DNA of 64,000 nt from Sphingobacterium wenxiniae (GCF_900116225.1 NZ_FOZZ01000006.1:211945-275944), one strand, 5' to 3'; shown: positions 53,559-62,733, numbered from the stretch's first letter. Numbers and translations: made by a program. Notes: generated from the letters alone by a model not told the origin.

Positions 53559-55562
53559 TTATTCGAATAGCTGATCTAATAGTTGATTATCAACTTCATT
53601 TGCCAAGGTGACCTGTAATGATTTCGTCCGGTTCAATTCCACCTCTATGGCTTTTCGCGCCTCTTTATTGCGTGCCCATGCCCGTCGTGCAATACCGTTG
53701 TTTACATCATAGAATAGCATGTTTTCCAATTTACGGTCAGCATCTTCACTGCCATCCAGCACCAGGCCGAAACCTCCATTAATCACTTCGCCCCAACCCA
53801 CACCACCTCCATTGTGTATGGACACCCATGTTGCCCCGCGAAAACTGTCACCGATAACATTGTGTATGGCCATATCGGCGGTATAACGACTTCCGTCGTA
53901 TATGTTGCTGGTTTCGCGATAAGGTGAGTCGGTTCCGCTCACATCGTGATGATCCCTTCCCAACACAATCGGGGCACTTATTTTTGCTTCGCGGATAGCC
54001 GCGTTAAAAGCCTTTGCTATCCGAATACGTCCAATAGTATCCGCATAGAGGATGCGTGCCTGCGAACCGACTACGAGCCTGTTTTGTTCGGCTTGTTCAA
54101 TCCACTGTATATTATCAGCCAATTGCTGCTGAATATCCGTATAAGCATCTTGTTTGAGTTCTTGCAAGACCTGTAGTGCAAGCATATCGGTTGTTTGTAA
54201 GTCCTGTGCTTCGCCTGAAGTACAGACCCATCGAAAAGGGCCAAACCCATAATCGAAACACATAGGGCCTAAGATGTCTTGTACATAGGAGGGATAGCGG
54301 AAGTTGATGCCATCTGCCGCCATGACATCTGCACCTGCTCGACTACTCTCCAGAAGGAAGGCGTTGCCGTAATCAAAAAAGTAAGTGCCACGTGCAACAT
54401 GCCGATTAATGGCTGCTATATGGCGGATAAGCGACTGTTGAACGGCTTGTTTGAATTGTTCGGGCTGTTCTGCCATTTGTTTTACAGCAGTTTCAAAGCT
54501 TAATCCTACGGGATAATAGCCCCCTGCCCAAGGATTATGCAGGGAAGTTTGATCAGAACCCACCGTCACGAAGATGTCGTGGTCGTAAAAGCTTTCCCAT
54601 ACATCTACAATATTCCCTATATAAGCGATAGAAGTAACTTCCTGATTTTTGACGGCTTGTTTTACCCGGGCAATAAGTTCAGGCATGTCATCGATCAACA
54701 GGTCAACCCAGCCTTGACTGTGGCGTTTCCGTGCTGCGGAAGGGTTGACTTCCGCACAGACGGTAATACATCCGGCGATATTGCCTGCCTTTGGTTGCGC
54801 TCCGCTCATTCCTCCTAAGCCGGAAGTTAGAAATACCTTGCCGCGGATATTGTCCTGCGGAGCTAACTTTTTGCGAAAAGCATTCATAACGGTAATGGTT
54901 GTCCCGTGGACGATGCCTTGTGGCCCAATATACATATAAGAACCTGCGGTCATCTGTCCGTATTGTGTAACCCCTAATGCATTAAACCGCTCCCAATCAT
55001 CGGGTTGGGAGTAGTTCGGTATCATCATGCCATTCGTAACCACCACACGTGGGGCGTCTTTGGAGGAAGGAAACAACCCCATAGGATGCCCACTGTACAG
55101 ATGCAATGTCTGCGTGTCTGTCATCTGGGACAAGTATTGCATTGTTAAAAGATACTGCGCCCAATTTTGGAATACCGCACCGTTTCCGCCGTAAGTAATC
55201 AGCTCATGCGGATGTTGTGCTACGGCAGGATCAAGGTTGTTTTGTATCATCAGCATGATAGCGGCGGCCTGTTGGCACTGTGCCGGATATACACTGATCG
55301 GACGGGCATGCATGGGATACCGTGGACGAAAACGATACATATAAATACGTCCGTAGGTCTGCAGTTCGTATAGAAACTCTTTCGCTAATTCCGCATGCCA
55401 TGCGGCAGGGAAATAACGTAATGCATTTTGAAGAGCCAGCCGTTTTTCACTGGGTGTTAATATGTCTTTTCGGCGCGGTGCATGGCTGACGGTTTCGTCA
55501 TATTTTGCAGGAGGCGGCAATGTCGCCGGGATTCCCTGTTGTATTTCTTCTTGGAATGTCAT
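53559..55562 (-). CDS. hutU: Urocanate hydratase, long form
   Basis: NAD-dependent enzyme that converts urocanate to 4-imidazolone-5-propionate. The NAD region FLTSGLGGMSGAQPKAGNIA (about 244-263) and the active-site block FGPFRWVCTSGE (about 440-451, Cys and Arg present) are intact. It is 667 residues, over 100 longer than the 550-560 residue Proteobacteria/Bacillus enzymes and near the size of the animal enzyme; extra residues lie in the N-terminal part and near SGTDSPYRETSNIYDGS. One base separates it from hutI. Confidence 0.94.
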   Translation of the reverse strand: MTFQEEIQQGIPATLPPPAKYDETVSHAPRRKDILTPSEKRLALQNALRYFPAAWHAELAKEFLYELQTYGRIYMYRFRPRYPMHARPISVYPAQCQQAAAIMLMIQNNLDPAVAQHPHELITYGGNGAVFQNWAQYLLTMQYLSQMTDTQTLHLYSGHPMGLFPSSKDAPRVVVTNGMMIPNYSQPDDWERFNALGVTQYGQMTAGSYMYIGPQGIVHGTTITVMNAFRKKLAPQDNIRGKVFLTSGLGGMSGAQPKAGNIAGCITVCAEVNPSAARKRHSQGWVDLLIDDMPELIARVKQAVKNQEVTSIAYIGNIVDVWESFYDHDIFVTVGSDQTSLHNPWAGGYYPVGLSFETAVKQMAEQPEQFKQAVQQSLIRHIAAINRHVARGTYFFDYGNAFLLESSRAGADVMAADGINFRYPSYVQDILGPMCFDYGFGPFRWVCTSGEAQDLQTTDMLALQVLQELKQDAYTDIQQQLADNIQWIEQAEQNRLVVGSQARILYADTIGRIRIAKAFNAAIREAKISAPIVLGRDHHDVSGTDSPYRETSNIYDGSRYTADMAIHNVIGDSFRGATWVSIHNGGGVGWGEVINGGFGLVLDGSEDADRKLENMLFYDVNNGIARRAWARNKEARKAIEVELNRTKSLQVTLANEVDNQLLDQLFE

Positions 55563-55563
55563 G

Positions 55564-56814
55564 TTAAGCTCCTTTCGTGAAGATTTGTTTTCCTTTTTTC
55601 CATACTTGCTCAGGCTGCAACGAACCTTGCAGGTAAGGGATATTTTGATAGTTGTCGGTTCTGTACAGGCTGAAATCAGCCAGTTCTCCGACGGCTAACC
55701 TGCCGCGATCGGTCAGGTTAAGTGCTTTTGCTGCGCGGAAAGTGAGTGCGGCAAATACTTCTGCGTTCGTCAATTTCTCAGCGGCGGCAAGAACGGCTGC
55801 TTGCGTCATCAATTGCCCCATAGGTGCAGAACCAGGGTTCCAGTCGGTGGCTATGGCCAGCGAAGCGCCTTTATCCAATAAGCGTCGCGCGGGTGTATAC
55901 CCGCAGCCTAAGCCAAGTGATGCACCGGGAAGCGCTACGGCTACGGTATCCGATGCGGCCAATAGCGCGATCTCCTGTTCGGTTGACGCTTCCAGGTGAT
56001 CCGCACTTACTGCTTGATATTCGACCGCTACAGCAGAACCCGAAGTGGAGAACTGATCCGCGTGTACCGTGATGTCAAAACCCATGGATCTGGCGGTTTC
56101 AAAGTAGGGTTTTATTTCCGCAGCTGAAAAAGCGCTTTGCTCGACAAAAGCATCAATTCTATTGGATAGCTTTTCTGTTCGCAATATCGGGAAGAGCTGT
56201 GTAGCGATTTCCTGAAGATAGCTTGCGGCATCTCCGTTATAGTCTTTGGGTTTCATATGTGCCGCTAAGCAAGTTGGAATTAGATCGACTGCTACGTGTT
56301 GCTGTGCAGTTTTTATGGCGCGTAGCATTTTCAGTTCTTCTGCAACCGAAAGCCCATAGCCACTTTTTACCTCGATAGTGGTGATGCCTTGTGCAAGCAA
56401 TGCTTGGACACGGTTGATGATAGCATCCACGAGTTCGTCCTCGGTAGCCTGACGGGTGTGGCGCACTGTACTCCAAATACCTCCTCCTGCCTCGGCAATA
56501 TCCAGATAGCTTGCTCCGGCATTGCGAAGGGCAAAATCGTTGGCTCTATTTCCTCCGAAAGCAATGTGGGTATGGCAATCGACATATCCGGGCGTACAGA
56601 TCCAATGACCTGCTAATTGAAGGATTTCAACATCGGAAGATTGTTGATCCCGCAGCTGTGCAAAATTTCCGATTGCGGTGATGGTTTCTCCTTCAACTAA
56701 TATGCCCGATTCCGTAATTATGTTTAGGGCACTATCTGTTAACGAACCTTTTAATGGAAGGTCTGTCAGGGATAATATTTGTTTGAATGGCCCTATAAGT
56801 TTCTTTTTCATCAT
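55564..56814 (-). CDS. hutI: Imidazolonepropionase
   Basis: Amidohydrolase-fold zinc or iron enzyme that opens imidazolone propionate to N-formimino-L-glutamate. The metal motif HTHIAFGGNR (about 80-89), KSGYGLS, the metal His in DITVHADQFSTSGSA (about 244), and the catalytic Asp in ATDWNPGSAPMG (about 324) are all present. At 416 residues it is of normal length. It is followed at once by hutU, but 266 bases with repeat copy F separate it from hutH upstream. Confidence 0.95.
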   Translation of the reverse strand: MMKKKLIGPFKQILSLTDLPLKGSLTDSALNIITESGILVEGETITAIGNFAQLRDQQSSDVEILQLAGHWICTPGYVDCHTHIAFGGNRANDFALRNAGASYLDIAEAGGGIWSTVRHTRQATEDELVDAIINRVQALLAQGITTIEVKSGYGLSVAEELKMLRAIKTAQQHVAVDLIPTCLAAHMKPKDYNGDAASYLQEIATQLFPILRTEKLSNRIDAFVEQSAFSAAEIKPYFETARSMGFDITVHADQFSTSGSAVAVEYQAVSADHLEASTEQEIALLAASDTVAVALPGASLGLGCGYTPARRLLDKGASLAIATDWNPGSAPMGQLMTQAAVLAAAEKLTNAEVFAALTFRAAKALNLTDRGRLAVGELADFSLYRTDNYQNIPYLQGSLQPEQVWKKGKQIFTKGA

Positions 56815-56847
56815 CGTTGTTATTTAGCGTGTCCTATTTAAAAATAG

Positions 56848-57011
56848 AATTAAATACTTACGGTACATGACAAAAAATAATGTCATCGTCCTTGCGAGGT
56901 AACGAAGCAATCTGATGACATTAAAAACGCAGATTGCTTCGTCATACTTCCTCGCAATGACGCGTTTTTTTATGACTTATTCAGTTTTTTCATGTACTAA
57001 ATTAAATACTT
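56848..57011. mobile_element. Repeat copy F with 12-base direct repeats, MITE-like, inside the hut cluster
   Basis: The direct repeat AATTAAATACTT (56848-56859 and 57000-57011) flanks about 140 bases. Just inside lie inverted ends GTACATGA (56863-56870) and TCATGTAC (56990-56997), continuing as an imperfect inverted repeat. The centre is the complete family core (ATGTCATCG, CTTGCGAGGTAACGAAGC, CCTCGCAATGACGCG). It has no coding capacity, so it would move only with help from elsewhere. Confidence 0.65.
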
Positions 57012-57028
57012 GATATTTTTTTCTTTTT

Positions 57029-57053
57029 GTCACGCTGAGCTTGTCGAAGCGCG
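57029..57053. repeat. Second short repeat type in the hutH-hutI gap
   Basis: CACGCTGAGCTTGTCGAAGC is a stretch I recognise as a recurrent intergenic sequence in Bacteroidota genomes. There is only one intergenic copy in this window. Confidence 0.4.
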
Positions 57054-57080
57054 ATAAAAACAATACATGTTAGACAGGCT

Positions 57081-58649
57081 CTAAAATACTTTAAAAAGAT
57101 CCGCATACTTACCGTAATAAGACAGATTGTGTGCCGATGCGGTTTGCTCGGCTATTTGTACTAACCTTCCCGAAGCGACTAAATCTTCGGCAGAAAGTAA
57201 GATCTGTTCCATGGGTTGATCCGCCGTAATATGGGGTATGACGGAACGAATCTCTTGATGCACCGCTTCTAATATCGACGACGACTTTAGTGGACGATGA
57301 AAATCGAATGCCTGTGCTGCGCAGATAAGTTCAATACTGAGGATTTTGCGTACATGCTCGATAACCTGTAAAAGTTTTCGTCCGCCTATCGATCCCATGC
57401 TTACATGGTCTTCCTGTCCCAAAGAGGTTGGAATACTATCCGCACTGGCAGGGAAGCATAGGCCCTTGTTCTCACTCGCCAGTGCAGCGGTGGTGTATTG
57501 CAGGATCATGAAACCAGAGTTTAGCCCTGTTTCACGGAGAAGTAATTTCGGAACGTTCGGTGTATCGCCCTCTAAGGACAAATATACCCGGCGATCCGAT
57601 ACATTGCCGATTTCGGAAATAGCCAAGGTGGCATAATCTATCGGTAGTGCTATTGGCTGTCCATGAAAGCTACCTCCGCTAATGGTTAGCTCTTCGTTAA
57701 TGATAATCGGGTTATCGGTCACCGCGTTGATTTCGGTTTCTATCGTGTCTTTTAGGTGTAGCCAAGCGTTGCGAGATGCACCATGTATCTGTGGGATACA
57801 ACGTAGGGAGTACGGATCTTGTACGCGGGAGCAATTTTTATGGGAAATGAGGATTTCTGAACCTTGGAGTACATTGTAAATTGTGCTGGCGACGAATTGA
57901 TTGCCTTTGTGTGGGCGCAGTTGGTGGAGTTCTGTAAAGAACGGTTTGATAGAGCCGTTTAGACCTTCCAGCATCAACGAAGCAATCAAATCAGCATTTG
58001 ACAATAAATTTTCCATCTCAATCACGGCTTTTACAGCATGCGCTGCCATAAACTGTGTGCCGTTGATCAAAGCCAGTCCTTCTTTTGCACCCAAGGTGAT
58101 TGGCGATAATCCATAATGCGACAATACTTCTTCCGCGGTGGTAATATTGCCTTTATACCAGACTTTTCCCAGTCCGATCAGCGGCAGGAAAAGATGGGAC
58201 AGGGGTGCCAGATCACCTGATGCACCAACAGAGCCTTGTTTAGGCACAACTGGGATAATATCGTTGTCAATATGCCAGCATATACGTTCTATGGTGGTCC
58301 ACTGTATCCCTGAAAAACCCTGTGCTAACGCATGTACTTTGAGGATAAGCATCAATTTGGATAATTCTTTATCTATGGGATCACCGACACCTACCGCATG
58401 GCTTTTGAGAATGTTTTCCTGTAATTTTTTGGTGTCAGCCCGATTGATTAATGTGGTGCAAAGTGGGCCAAACCCGGTATTGATCCCGTAAACGACCTTT
58501 TCTGCATCGACAATCTGCTGTACGTATCGGGCGCTCCTTTCGATGGCCTCACGCGTCTCGTCTAATAGCGAACCTCTGCATGTCCCTTTGGCTATTTGCA
58601 TAGCTATGGAGCTGGTTAAATGTTGTATGCCGTATTGGAAGTCTTTCAT
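57081..58649 (-). CDS. hutH: Histidine ammonia-lyase
   Basis: Removes ammonia from L-histidine to give trans-urocanate, the first step of the pathway. The self-formed MIO cofactor comes from Ala-Ser-Gly in GSVGASGDLAPLSHL (about 143-157). The N-terminal YGINTGFGPL and the C-terminal QEDHVSMGSIGGRKL blocks are also present. The 522-residue length is normal. It is first in the run and divergent from a LysR gene 79 bases away, which probably senses urocanate or another pathway intermediate. Confidence 0.95.
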   Translation of the reverse strand: MKDFQYGIQHLTSSIAMQIAKGTCRGSLLDETREAIERSARYVQQIVDAEKVVYGINTGFGPLCTTLINRADTKKLQENILKSHAVGVGDPIDKELSKLMLILKVHALAQGFSGIQWTTIERICWHIDNDIIPVVPKQGSVGASGDLAPLSHLFLPLIGLGKVWYKGNITTAEEVLSHYGLSPITLGAKEGLALINGTQFMAAHAVKAVIEMENLLSNADLIASLMLEGLNGSIKPFFTELHQLRPHKGNQFVASTIYNVLQGSEILISHKNCSRVQDPYSLRCIPQIHGASRNAWLHLKDTIETEINAVTDNPIIINEELTISGGSFHGQPIALPIDYATLAISEIGNVSDRRVYLSLEGDTPNVPKLLLRETGLNSGFMILQYTTAALASENKGLCFPASADSIPTSLGQEDHVSMGSIGGRKLLQVIEHVRKILSIELICAAQAFDFHRPLKSSSILEAVHQEIRSVIPHITADQPMEQILLSAEDLVASGRLVQIAEQTASAHNLSYYGKYADLFKVF

Positions 58650-58684
58650 CTTGTTTCTTGTTGTTATTCCAAATTTAAGGGCTA

Positions 58685-58703
58685 TATTTAATAATTATAA
58701 ATA
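58685..58703. promoter_or_regulatory. Candidate LysR operator between hutH and the LysR gene
   Basis: TATTTA-N7-TAAATA is a dyad in the 79-base divergent region, with the spacing expected of a LysR box. AT-richness makes chance possible. Confidence 0.4.
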
Positions 58704-58728
58704 CCATTATTGTTAATGATTGATTACA

Positions 58729-59616
58729 ATGGGTTATCAAATTGAATTAAGACATCTCTATTATTTTAAGATATTAGCAGAGGAATTGCACTTTAGGAAA
58801 GCTGCTGAACGCTTGTTTATTTCACAGCCTGGTCTTAGTCGGCAGATTAAACAGATGGAGGAAATCTATCAAGTGGCTTTATTGGAACGCGGGAAAAGAT
58901 ACGTGCGTTTGACACATGCTGGTAGCTATTTAAAAAAGGAAGTAGACGATCTGTTTTCGCGACTCGATAAAGTTGAACGCGAACTGCGTTTTATGGGCGA
59001 ACATCATGTGTCGGAGTTACGGGTTGGGTTTATTGGTTCGGCAGTACAATCGGTGTTGGCGCAGTTACTGATTACGTTGCAACAGGAATATCCATTGATG
59101 GAGATTGATCTGCAAGAACTTCCGAATGAAATGCAGGTGGCGAAACTGCTTAAGGAGGAACTGGATTTTGGATTTGTGCGCATTGATTATGTTCCGAAAG
59201 GACTTCAAGGAATTCCGGTACGACAGGAACATTTTTCGCTGGTTGTCCCCGAGAATTTTAAGGCGGATAGCTTGTCGTTGTATGACTTACGCCAAGAGCC
59301 GTTTATCCTTTTTTCAAAAGATTATAGCCATTCCTATTTTGACCTGGTCATGAGTATCTTTAAAGATGCAGGATTTGAACCGAATGTCGCGTTGCGTACG
59401 GTGAATGCCTTATCCATTTTCAATCTGGTGGAACAGGGGTTGGGCATCGCCATTGTTCCTGCGTCGCTCCAGAAGGGTTACACAACGAATGTAAAGTTTA
59501 TTGACTTGGTCGATATTCCGCAACGCACTACGCTATGGCTGATCTGGAATGCGAATCTCAATAATGCGGCGATGAAATTATTCTTAGAAGCCGTGGAAAG
59601 AGAAAGACAGAAATAA
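58729..59616 (+). CDS. LysR-family transcriptional regulator, likely of the hut genes
   Basis: A 295-residue regulator. The ATG at 58729 (MGYQIELRHLYYFKILAEEL) gives the standard LysR start; an in-frame TTG at 58720 is rejected. The N-terminal winged helix-turn-helix is FRKAAERLFISQPGLSRQIK (about 23-42). The effector domain (about 90-290) has the two-lobed periplasmic-binding-protein pattern. It is transcribed away from hutH, the classic place for a LysR activator. Many bacteria use HutC or HutP instead, so a LysR hut regulator would be less common. Hut control is inference from position. Confidence 0.88.
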   Translation: MGYQIELRHLYYFKILAEELHFRKAAERLFISQPGLSRQIKQMEEIYQVALLERGKRYVRLTHAGSYLKKEVDDLFSRLDKVERELRFMGEHHVSELRVGFIGSAVQSVLAQLLITLQQEYPLMEIDLQELPNEMQVAKLLKEELDFGFVRIDYVPKGLQGIPVRQEHFSLVVPENFKADSLSLYDLRQEPFILFSKDYSHSYFDLVMSIFKDAGFEPNVALRTVNALSIFNLVEQGLGIAIVPASLQKGYTTNVKFIDLVDIPQRTTLWLIWNANLNNAAMKLFLEAVERERQK

Positions 59617-59629
59617 AGCTGTATGATTA

Positions 59630-59935
59630 TTATAAACCAATCACAACGACAACTACATCCTCGTTGCGATATGACGGGTGATAATTCGCTATCGCACCAC
59701 TTCTTTTGTAATAGGCCAATTCTTCGTATACGGCCTTGCGTAATATGCCTTTTCCCTTGCCATGAATGAAACGGATCTCCGGGTAGTCCCAATAAATTGC
59801 GGCATCAAGCATCTCACGGAGCAAATCGATGGATTCGGCCAAAAGCTCGTCAGCTTCGTATTCATCCAATTGGTGGATAAAAGCATCAGCGTGTAAGTCT
59901 ACTTCTTTCGGAGGACGGGGTAATTCTCTTGCCAT
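59630..59935 (-). CDS. Smr-domain protein
   Basis: About 101 residues from ATG 59935 (MARELPRPPKEVDLHADAF); upstream in-frame starts (ATG 59953, TTG 59977) are less likely. It is a lone Smr domain: DLHAD at the first strand, the HGKGKGILRKAVYEEL loop (about 62-77), and a final VVVVIGL strand. Smr domains from MutS2 can nick DNA or RNA, and in other proteins act on collided ribosomes. No MutS part is present. It converges on the LysR gene with 13 bases between. Confidence 0.85.
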   Translation of the reverse strand: MARELPRPPKEVDLHADAFIHQLDEYEADELLAESIDLLREMLDAAIYWDYPEIRFIHGKGKGILRKAVYEELAYYKRSGAIANYHPSYRNEDVVVVVIGL

Positions 59936-59983
59936 TTTCCAAAAATAATACATAAATTTAGCTTTTCTAAGCACCAATTTAAA

Positions 59984-61366
59984 ATGAAGAATATTCTTTC
60001 AGCGCTTGTTGTAGCGGTTAGTTTGAGCGCTCCGCTATATGCACAGCAGGATTCCGCCATGTTAAGTAAGATTTACCATGAATCTTTTTATAACGGACAG
60101 GCTTATGATAATCTACGCTATCTTACCAAAGAGATTGGGCATCGGATTGCTGGTTCGCCAAAAGCGGAAGAGGCTGTCCTCTGGTCTAAAAGTTTAATGG
60201 AAAAATTATCTTTCGATAAAGTATATCTTCAAGATGTGGATGTTAGACACTGGGATAGAGGCGAGGCTGAAAGAGCAGTAGTTGTCGGAACAAATGAAAA
60301 GCTGAATGTTCTTGCTTTAGGAGGGTCAGTTGCTACGCCTGCCGAAGGAATCGAAGCCGAGGTGCTTGAAGTGGAGCTTTTGAGTGATTTGCGGAAACAC
60401 GGCGAAGAGGTATATGGGAAGATTGTCTTTGTAAACAAACCGTGGGAAGAATCGCTCGTGGAAACGGACGTTGCTTACGGACTGAATAGTGGACAGCGCA
60501 GCCGTGGTCCTGTAGAAGTTGCCAAATTGGGAGGGATAGCTTATTTATTCCGTTCGCTTTCATCATCTGCTATTGACGATTATCCGCATACGGGTGGGAC
60601 ACGTTACGTGGAAGGGATCGATAGTATCCCTGCGTTGGCGATTTCTGCTGTGGGTGGCAATAGGCTTTCCGATATTTTGAAGGAAAATCCGAAGACACGT
60701 TTATTTCTGAAAAACACTTCATCATGGAAAGGTATTGTTCACAGCCATAACGTAATTGCGGAATGGCGTGGAACAGAAAAACCTGATGAGATTATTACCA
60801 TCGGCGGGCATATTGATTCCTGGGATGTGGGTGAGGGCGCGCATGATAACGGTACCGGCACGATGGGGACGCTGGACGCGATAAGGACATTGATGCAGTT
60901 AGGTTACAGGCCTCGGCATACGATAAGACTTGTATTTTATATGAACGAAGAGAATGGTGTCAATGGTTCGTTAAAGTATGGCGAAATCGCTAAAGAGAAA
61001 AATGAGAAAATTATTGCAGCTATAGAGAGTGATTTAGGCGGCTTCGCACCTCGGGGCTTTGATATTAAAGCTTCTGCGGAACATGTCGCCTGGATACAGC
61101 AGCAATGGAAACCCTTGTTCGAAGAAAAATTCTGGGTGTCCCGATTCTTGAAGGGCAGTCCAGGAGTGGATTCCGGCGTTTGGGGAAGACATTTTCCGAA
61201 TACGGTGATGTTCAATTTCCGCTCGGATCCGCATCGTTATTTCGACCTCCATCATACAGCTAAAGATGTATTTGAAGCAGTAGATCGTCGAGAGTTGCAA
61301 TCAGGAGTCGCTGCTATAGCATCCTTACTTTATTTGGTGGATCAACAGATTGACAAATTACAATAA
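59984..61366 (+). CDS. Secreted M28-family aminopeptidase
   Basis: A 460-residue zinc peptidase with signal peptide MKNILSALVVAVSLSAPLYA. A PA-like protease-associated segment lies near 100-240. The catalytic domain has the zinc ligands in IGGHIDSWDVGEGAHDNGTG (His and Asp, about 266-285), the general base and ligand in FYMNEENGVNGS (about 317-328), Asp in ESDLGGFAPRG and the last His in DLHHTAKD (about 425). It removes N-terminal residues from peptides outside the inner membrane. Its last 9 bases overlap the convergent haemoglobin gene. Confidence 0.92.
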   Translation: MKNILSALVVAVSLSAPLYAQQDSAMLSKIYHESFYNGQAYDNLRYLTKEIGHRIAGSPKAEEAVLWSKSLMEKLSFDKVYLQDVDVRHWDRGEAERAVVVGTNEKLNVLALGGSVATPAEGIEAEVLEVELLSDLRKHGEEVYGKIVFVNKPWEESLVETDVAYGLNSGQRSRGPVEVAKLGGIAYLFRSLSSSAIDDYPHTGGTRYVEGIDSIPALAISAVGGNRLSDILKENPKTRLFLKNTSSWKGIVHSHNVIAEWRGTEKPDEIITIGGHIDSWDVGEGAHDNGTGTMGTLDAIRTLMQLGYRPRHTIRLVFYMNEENGVNGSLKYGEIAKEKNEKIIAAIESDLGGFAPRGFDIKASAEHVAWIQQQWKPLFEEKFWVSRFLKGSPGVDSGVWGRHFPNTVMFNFRSDPHRYFDLHHTAKDVFEAVDRRELQSGVAAIASLLYLVDQQIDKLQ

Positions 61367-61750
61367 TGGCTTGAAAGGTGATTGGCGGATGTGCTCCAGT
61401 TTTATTTGGAAAAGAGCAGCCATTTTATGGCCTCTTGATTTGGCTTCGTCCGCAATTGGGCCCTCGAAAAGGGAATCTACTGTAGCGTCAAACAATTGAA
61501 GCCAACGTTCGAAGTGTTCCTGATGGATAGGTAATTGGGCATGGGGAGGAAAGGGGCGACCTTGGTAGGTGTACTCGTCCAGCAGTATGGTTTGCCAAAA
61601 GGTGTACATCTTCTCCAAATGCTTCGGCCAGTGCCCTTCCAGTTTCTCGTTAAAGATCGGGCCAATCAAATCGTCTTGCTGTACCGTCCCGTAAAAGGTG
61701 TTCACCAATCTCTTTATATCGTCCAGATTCTTAATATCCTGTTTTTCCAT
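61358..61750 (-). CDS. Group III truncated haemoglobin
   Basis: A 130-residue 2-over-2 globin. VNTFYGTVQQDDLIGPIFNE (about 16-35), HWPKHLEKMYTFWQTILL (with the CD/E Trp and Tyr, about 40-57) and the proximal-His helix LPIHQEHFERWLQLF (about 73-87) identify group III. These bind O2 or NO; the role may be NO defence or microaerobic metabolism. The start region contains an 18-base tandem duplication (61732-61763), so the upstream sequence repeats the KQDI codons. Confidence 0.9.
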   Translation of the reverse strand: MEKQDIKNLDDIKRLVNTFYGTVQQDDLIGPIFNEKLEGHWPKHLEKMYTFWQTILLDEYTYQGRPFPPHAQLPIHQEHFERWLQLFDATVDSLFEGPIADEAKSRGHKMAALFQIKLEHIRQSPFKPLL

Positions 61751-62697
61751 AATATCCTGTTTTACCTCTGAGTAGCTTTAGCAGCCCATTATTTCATGTA
61801 AAGTTACTCAAGTTTGCAGATATAAAATATGACCGTAGACATATTTGAAGATAATCCGTTGTGCATTGTGGTTTACGGTTGAAAAAATCCTACGTAACAT
61901 GGAAACAATGACGACATACATAGTTATAAAGACAACATACATTAAAGCAAAGTCAAAAGGAATTAACAATGGGACTGTTGTGTTTTAGATTCGTGCAATG
62001 CTCTTTTTCTTGATGATATTTGTCTTTTTTGCATAGTGCATTGGAATTTTGCTGTTGTCATAGTGATTTTGCATGCACGTTATGTGCAGAACGATTATGT
62101 CTATTGTCTTTTGTATAGGAACAGTCTACAAGTTGTATTTGTTTGTTTGATTTAAAATGAAGATAGTGTTCTTTTAAAGAAATTTATATTTCGCTAAAGG
62201 CATGTTACGTAGCAAAACAACTAAGACACATTACTCTAACTGTATGAGTGTGTAAGTTATCATAAAGTCTATTGTATCTCTTGTTTAGAATATGTACATC
62301 ACGAAAAGGATTGTCTACACTGTGCAATAAACAGTTGAGTCCGTGAATATGATCTTATACGGAAAGCATAGATATATTCTCATGTTATGGAAAACAGTTG
62401 TGTCTGTTGAGTTGTTCATGCGGTTCGGTAATATGTATATGTAGGGAGTTCTCTTGTATAACGTTAGCAAGATAAACTCATCTTTACTTGTGCAATTCTT
62501 TGTGCATTCAGAAGTAAAAAGCATCCTAATTTCAGTTTAAGCCATGCGTTTTTTTATTCATTAAATATTGATCACATAGTTAAATACATACATCAATAAC
62601 TGAGTCGTGAACATTATCAACAAGTGGAATAGAGAAGCGGCTTACAGTTGTCAATCAAATCTTGTACATGAGATATAGGATAATTTAGAGGCGGTAA

Positions 62698-62733
62698 TAA
62701 AAAAAATTGCCGCAAAAAGGCTTTTGCGACAAT
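62698..62733 (-). terminator. Isolated minus-strand terminator in the gene-free region
   Basis: ATTG-C-CGCAAAA (62706-62717) pairs with TTTTGCG-A-CAAT (62722-62733), with one internal mismatch. On the minus strand eight T follow. No annotated gene ends here. Confidence 0.6.

Noticed and set aside
31767..57011. The palindromic repeats as a CRISPR array
   Set aside because: Copies are far apart, palindromic over their whole length and lack regular spacers; no cas genes are present.
62315..62524. Minus-strand frame of 69 codons in the gene-free region
   Set aside because: No recognisable domain, signal peptide or promoter, and composition like its AT-rich surroundings.
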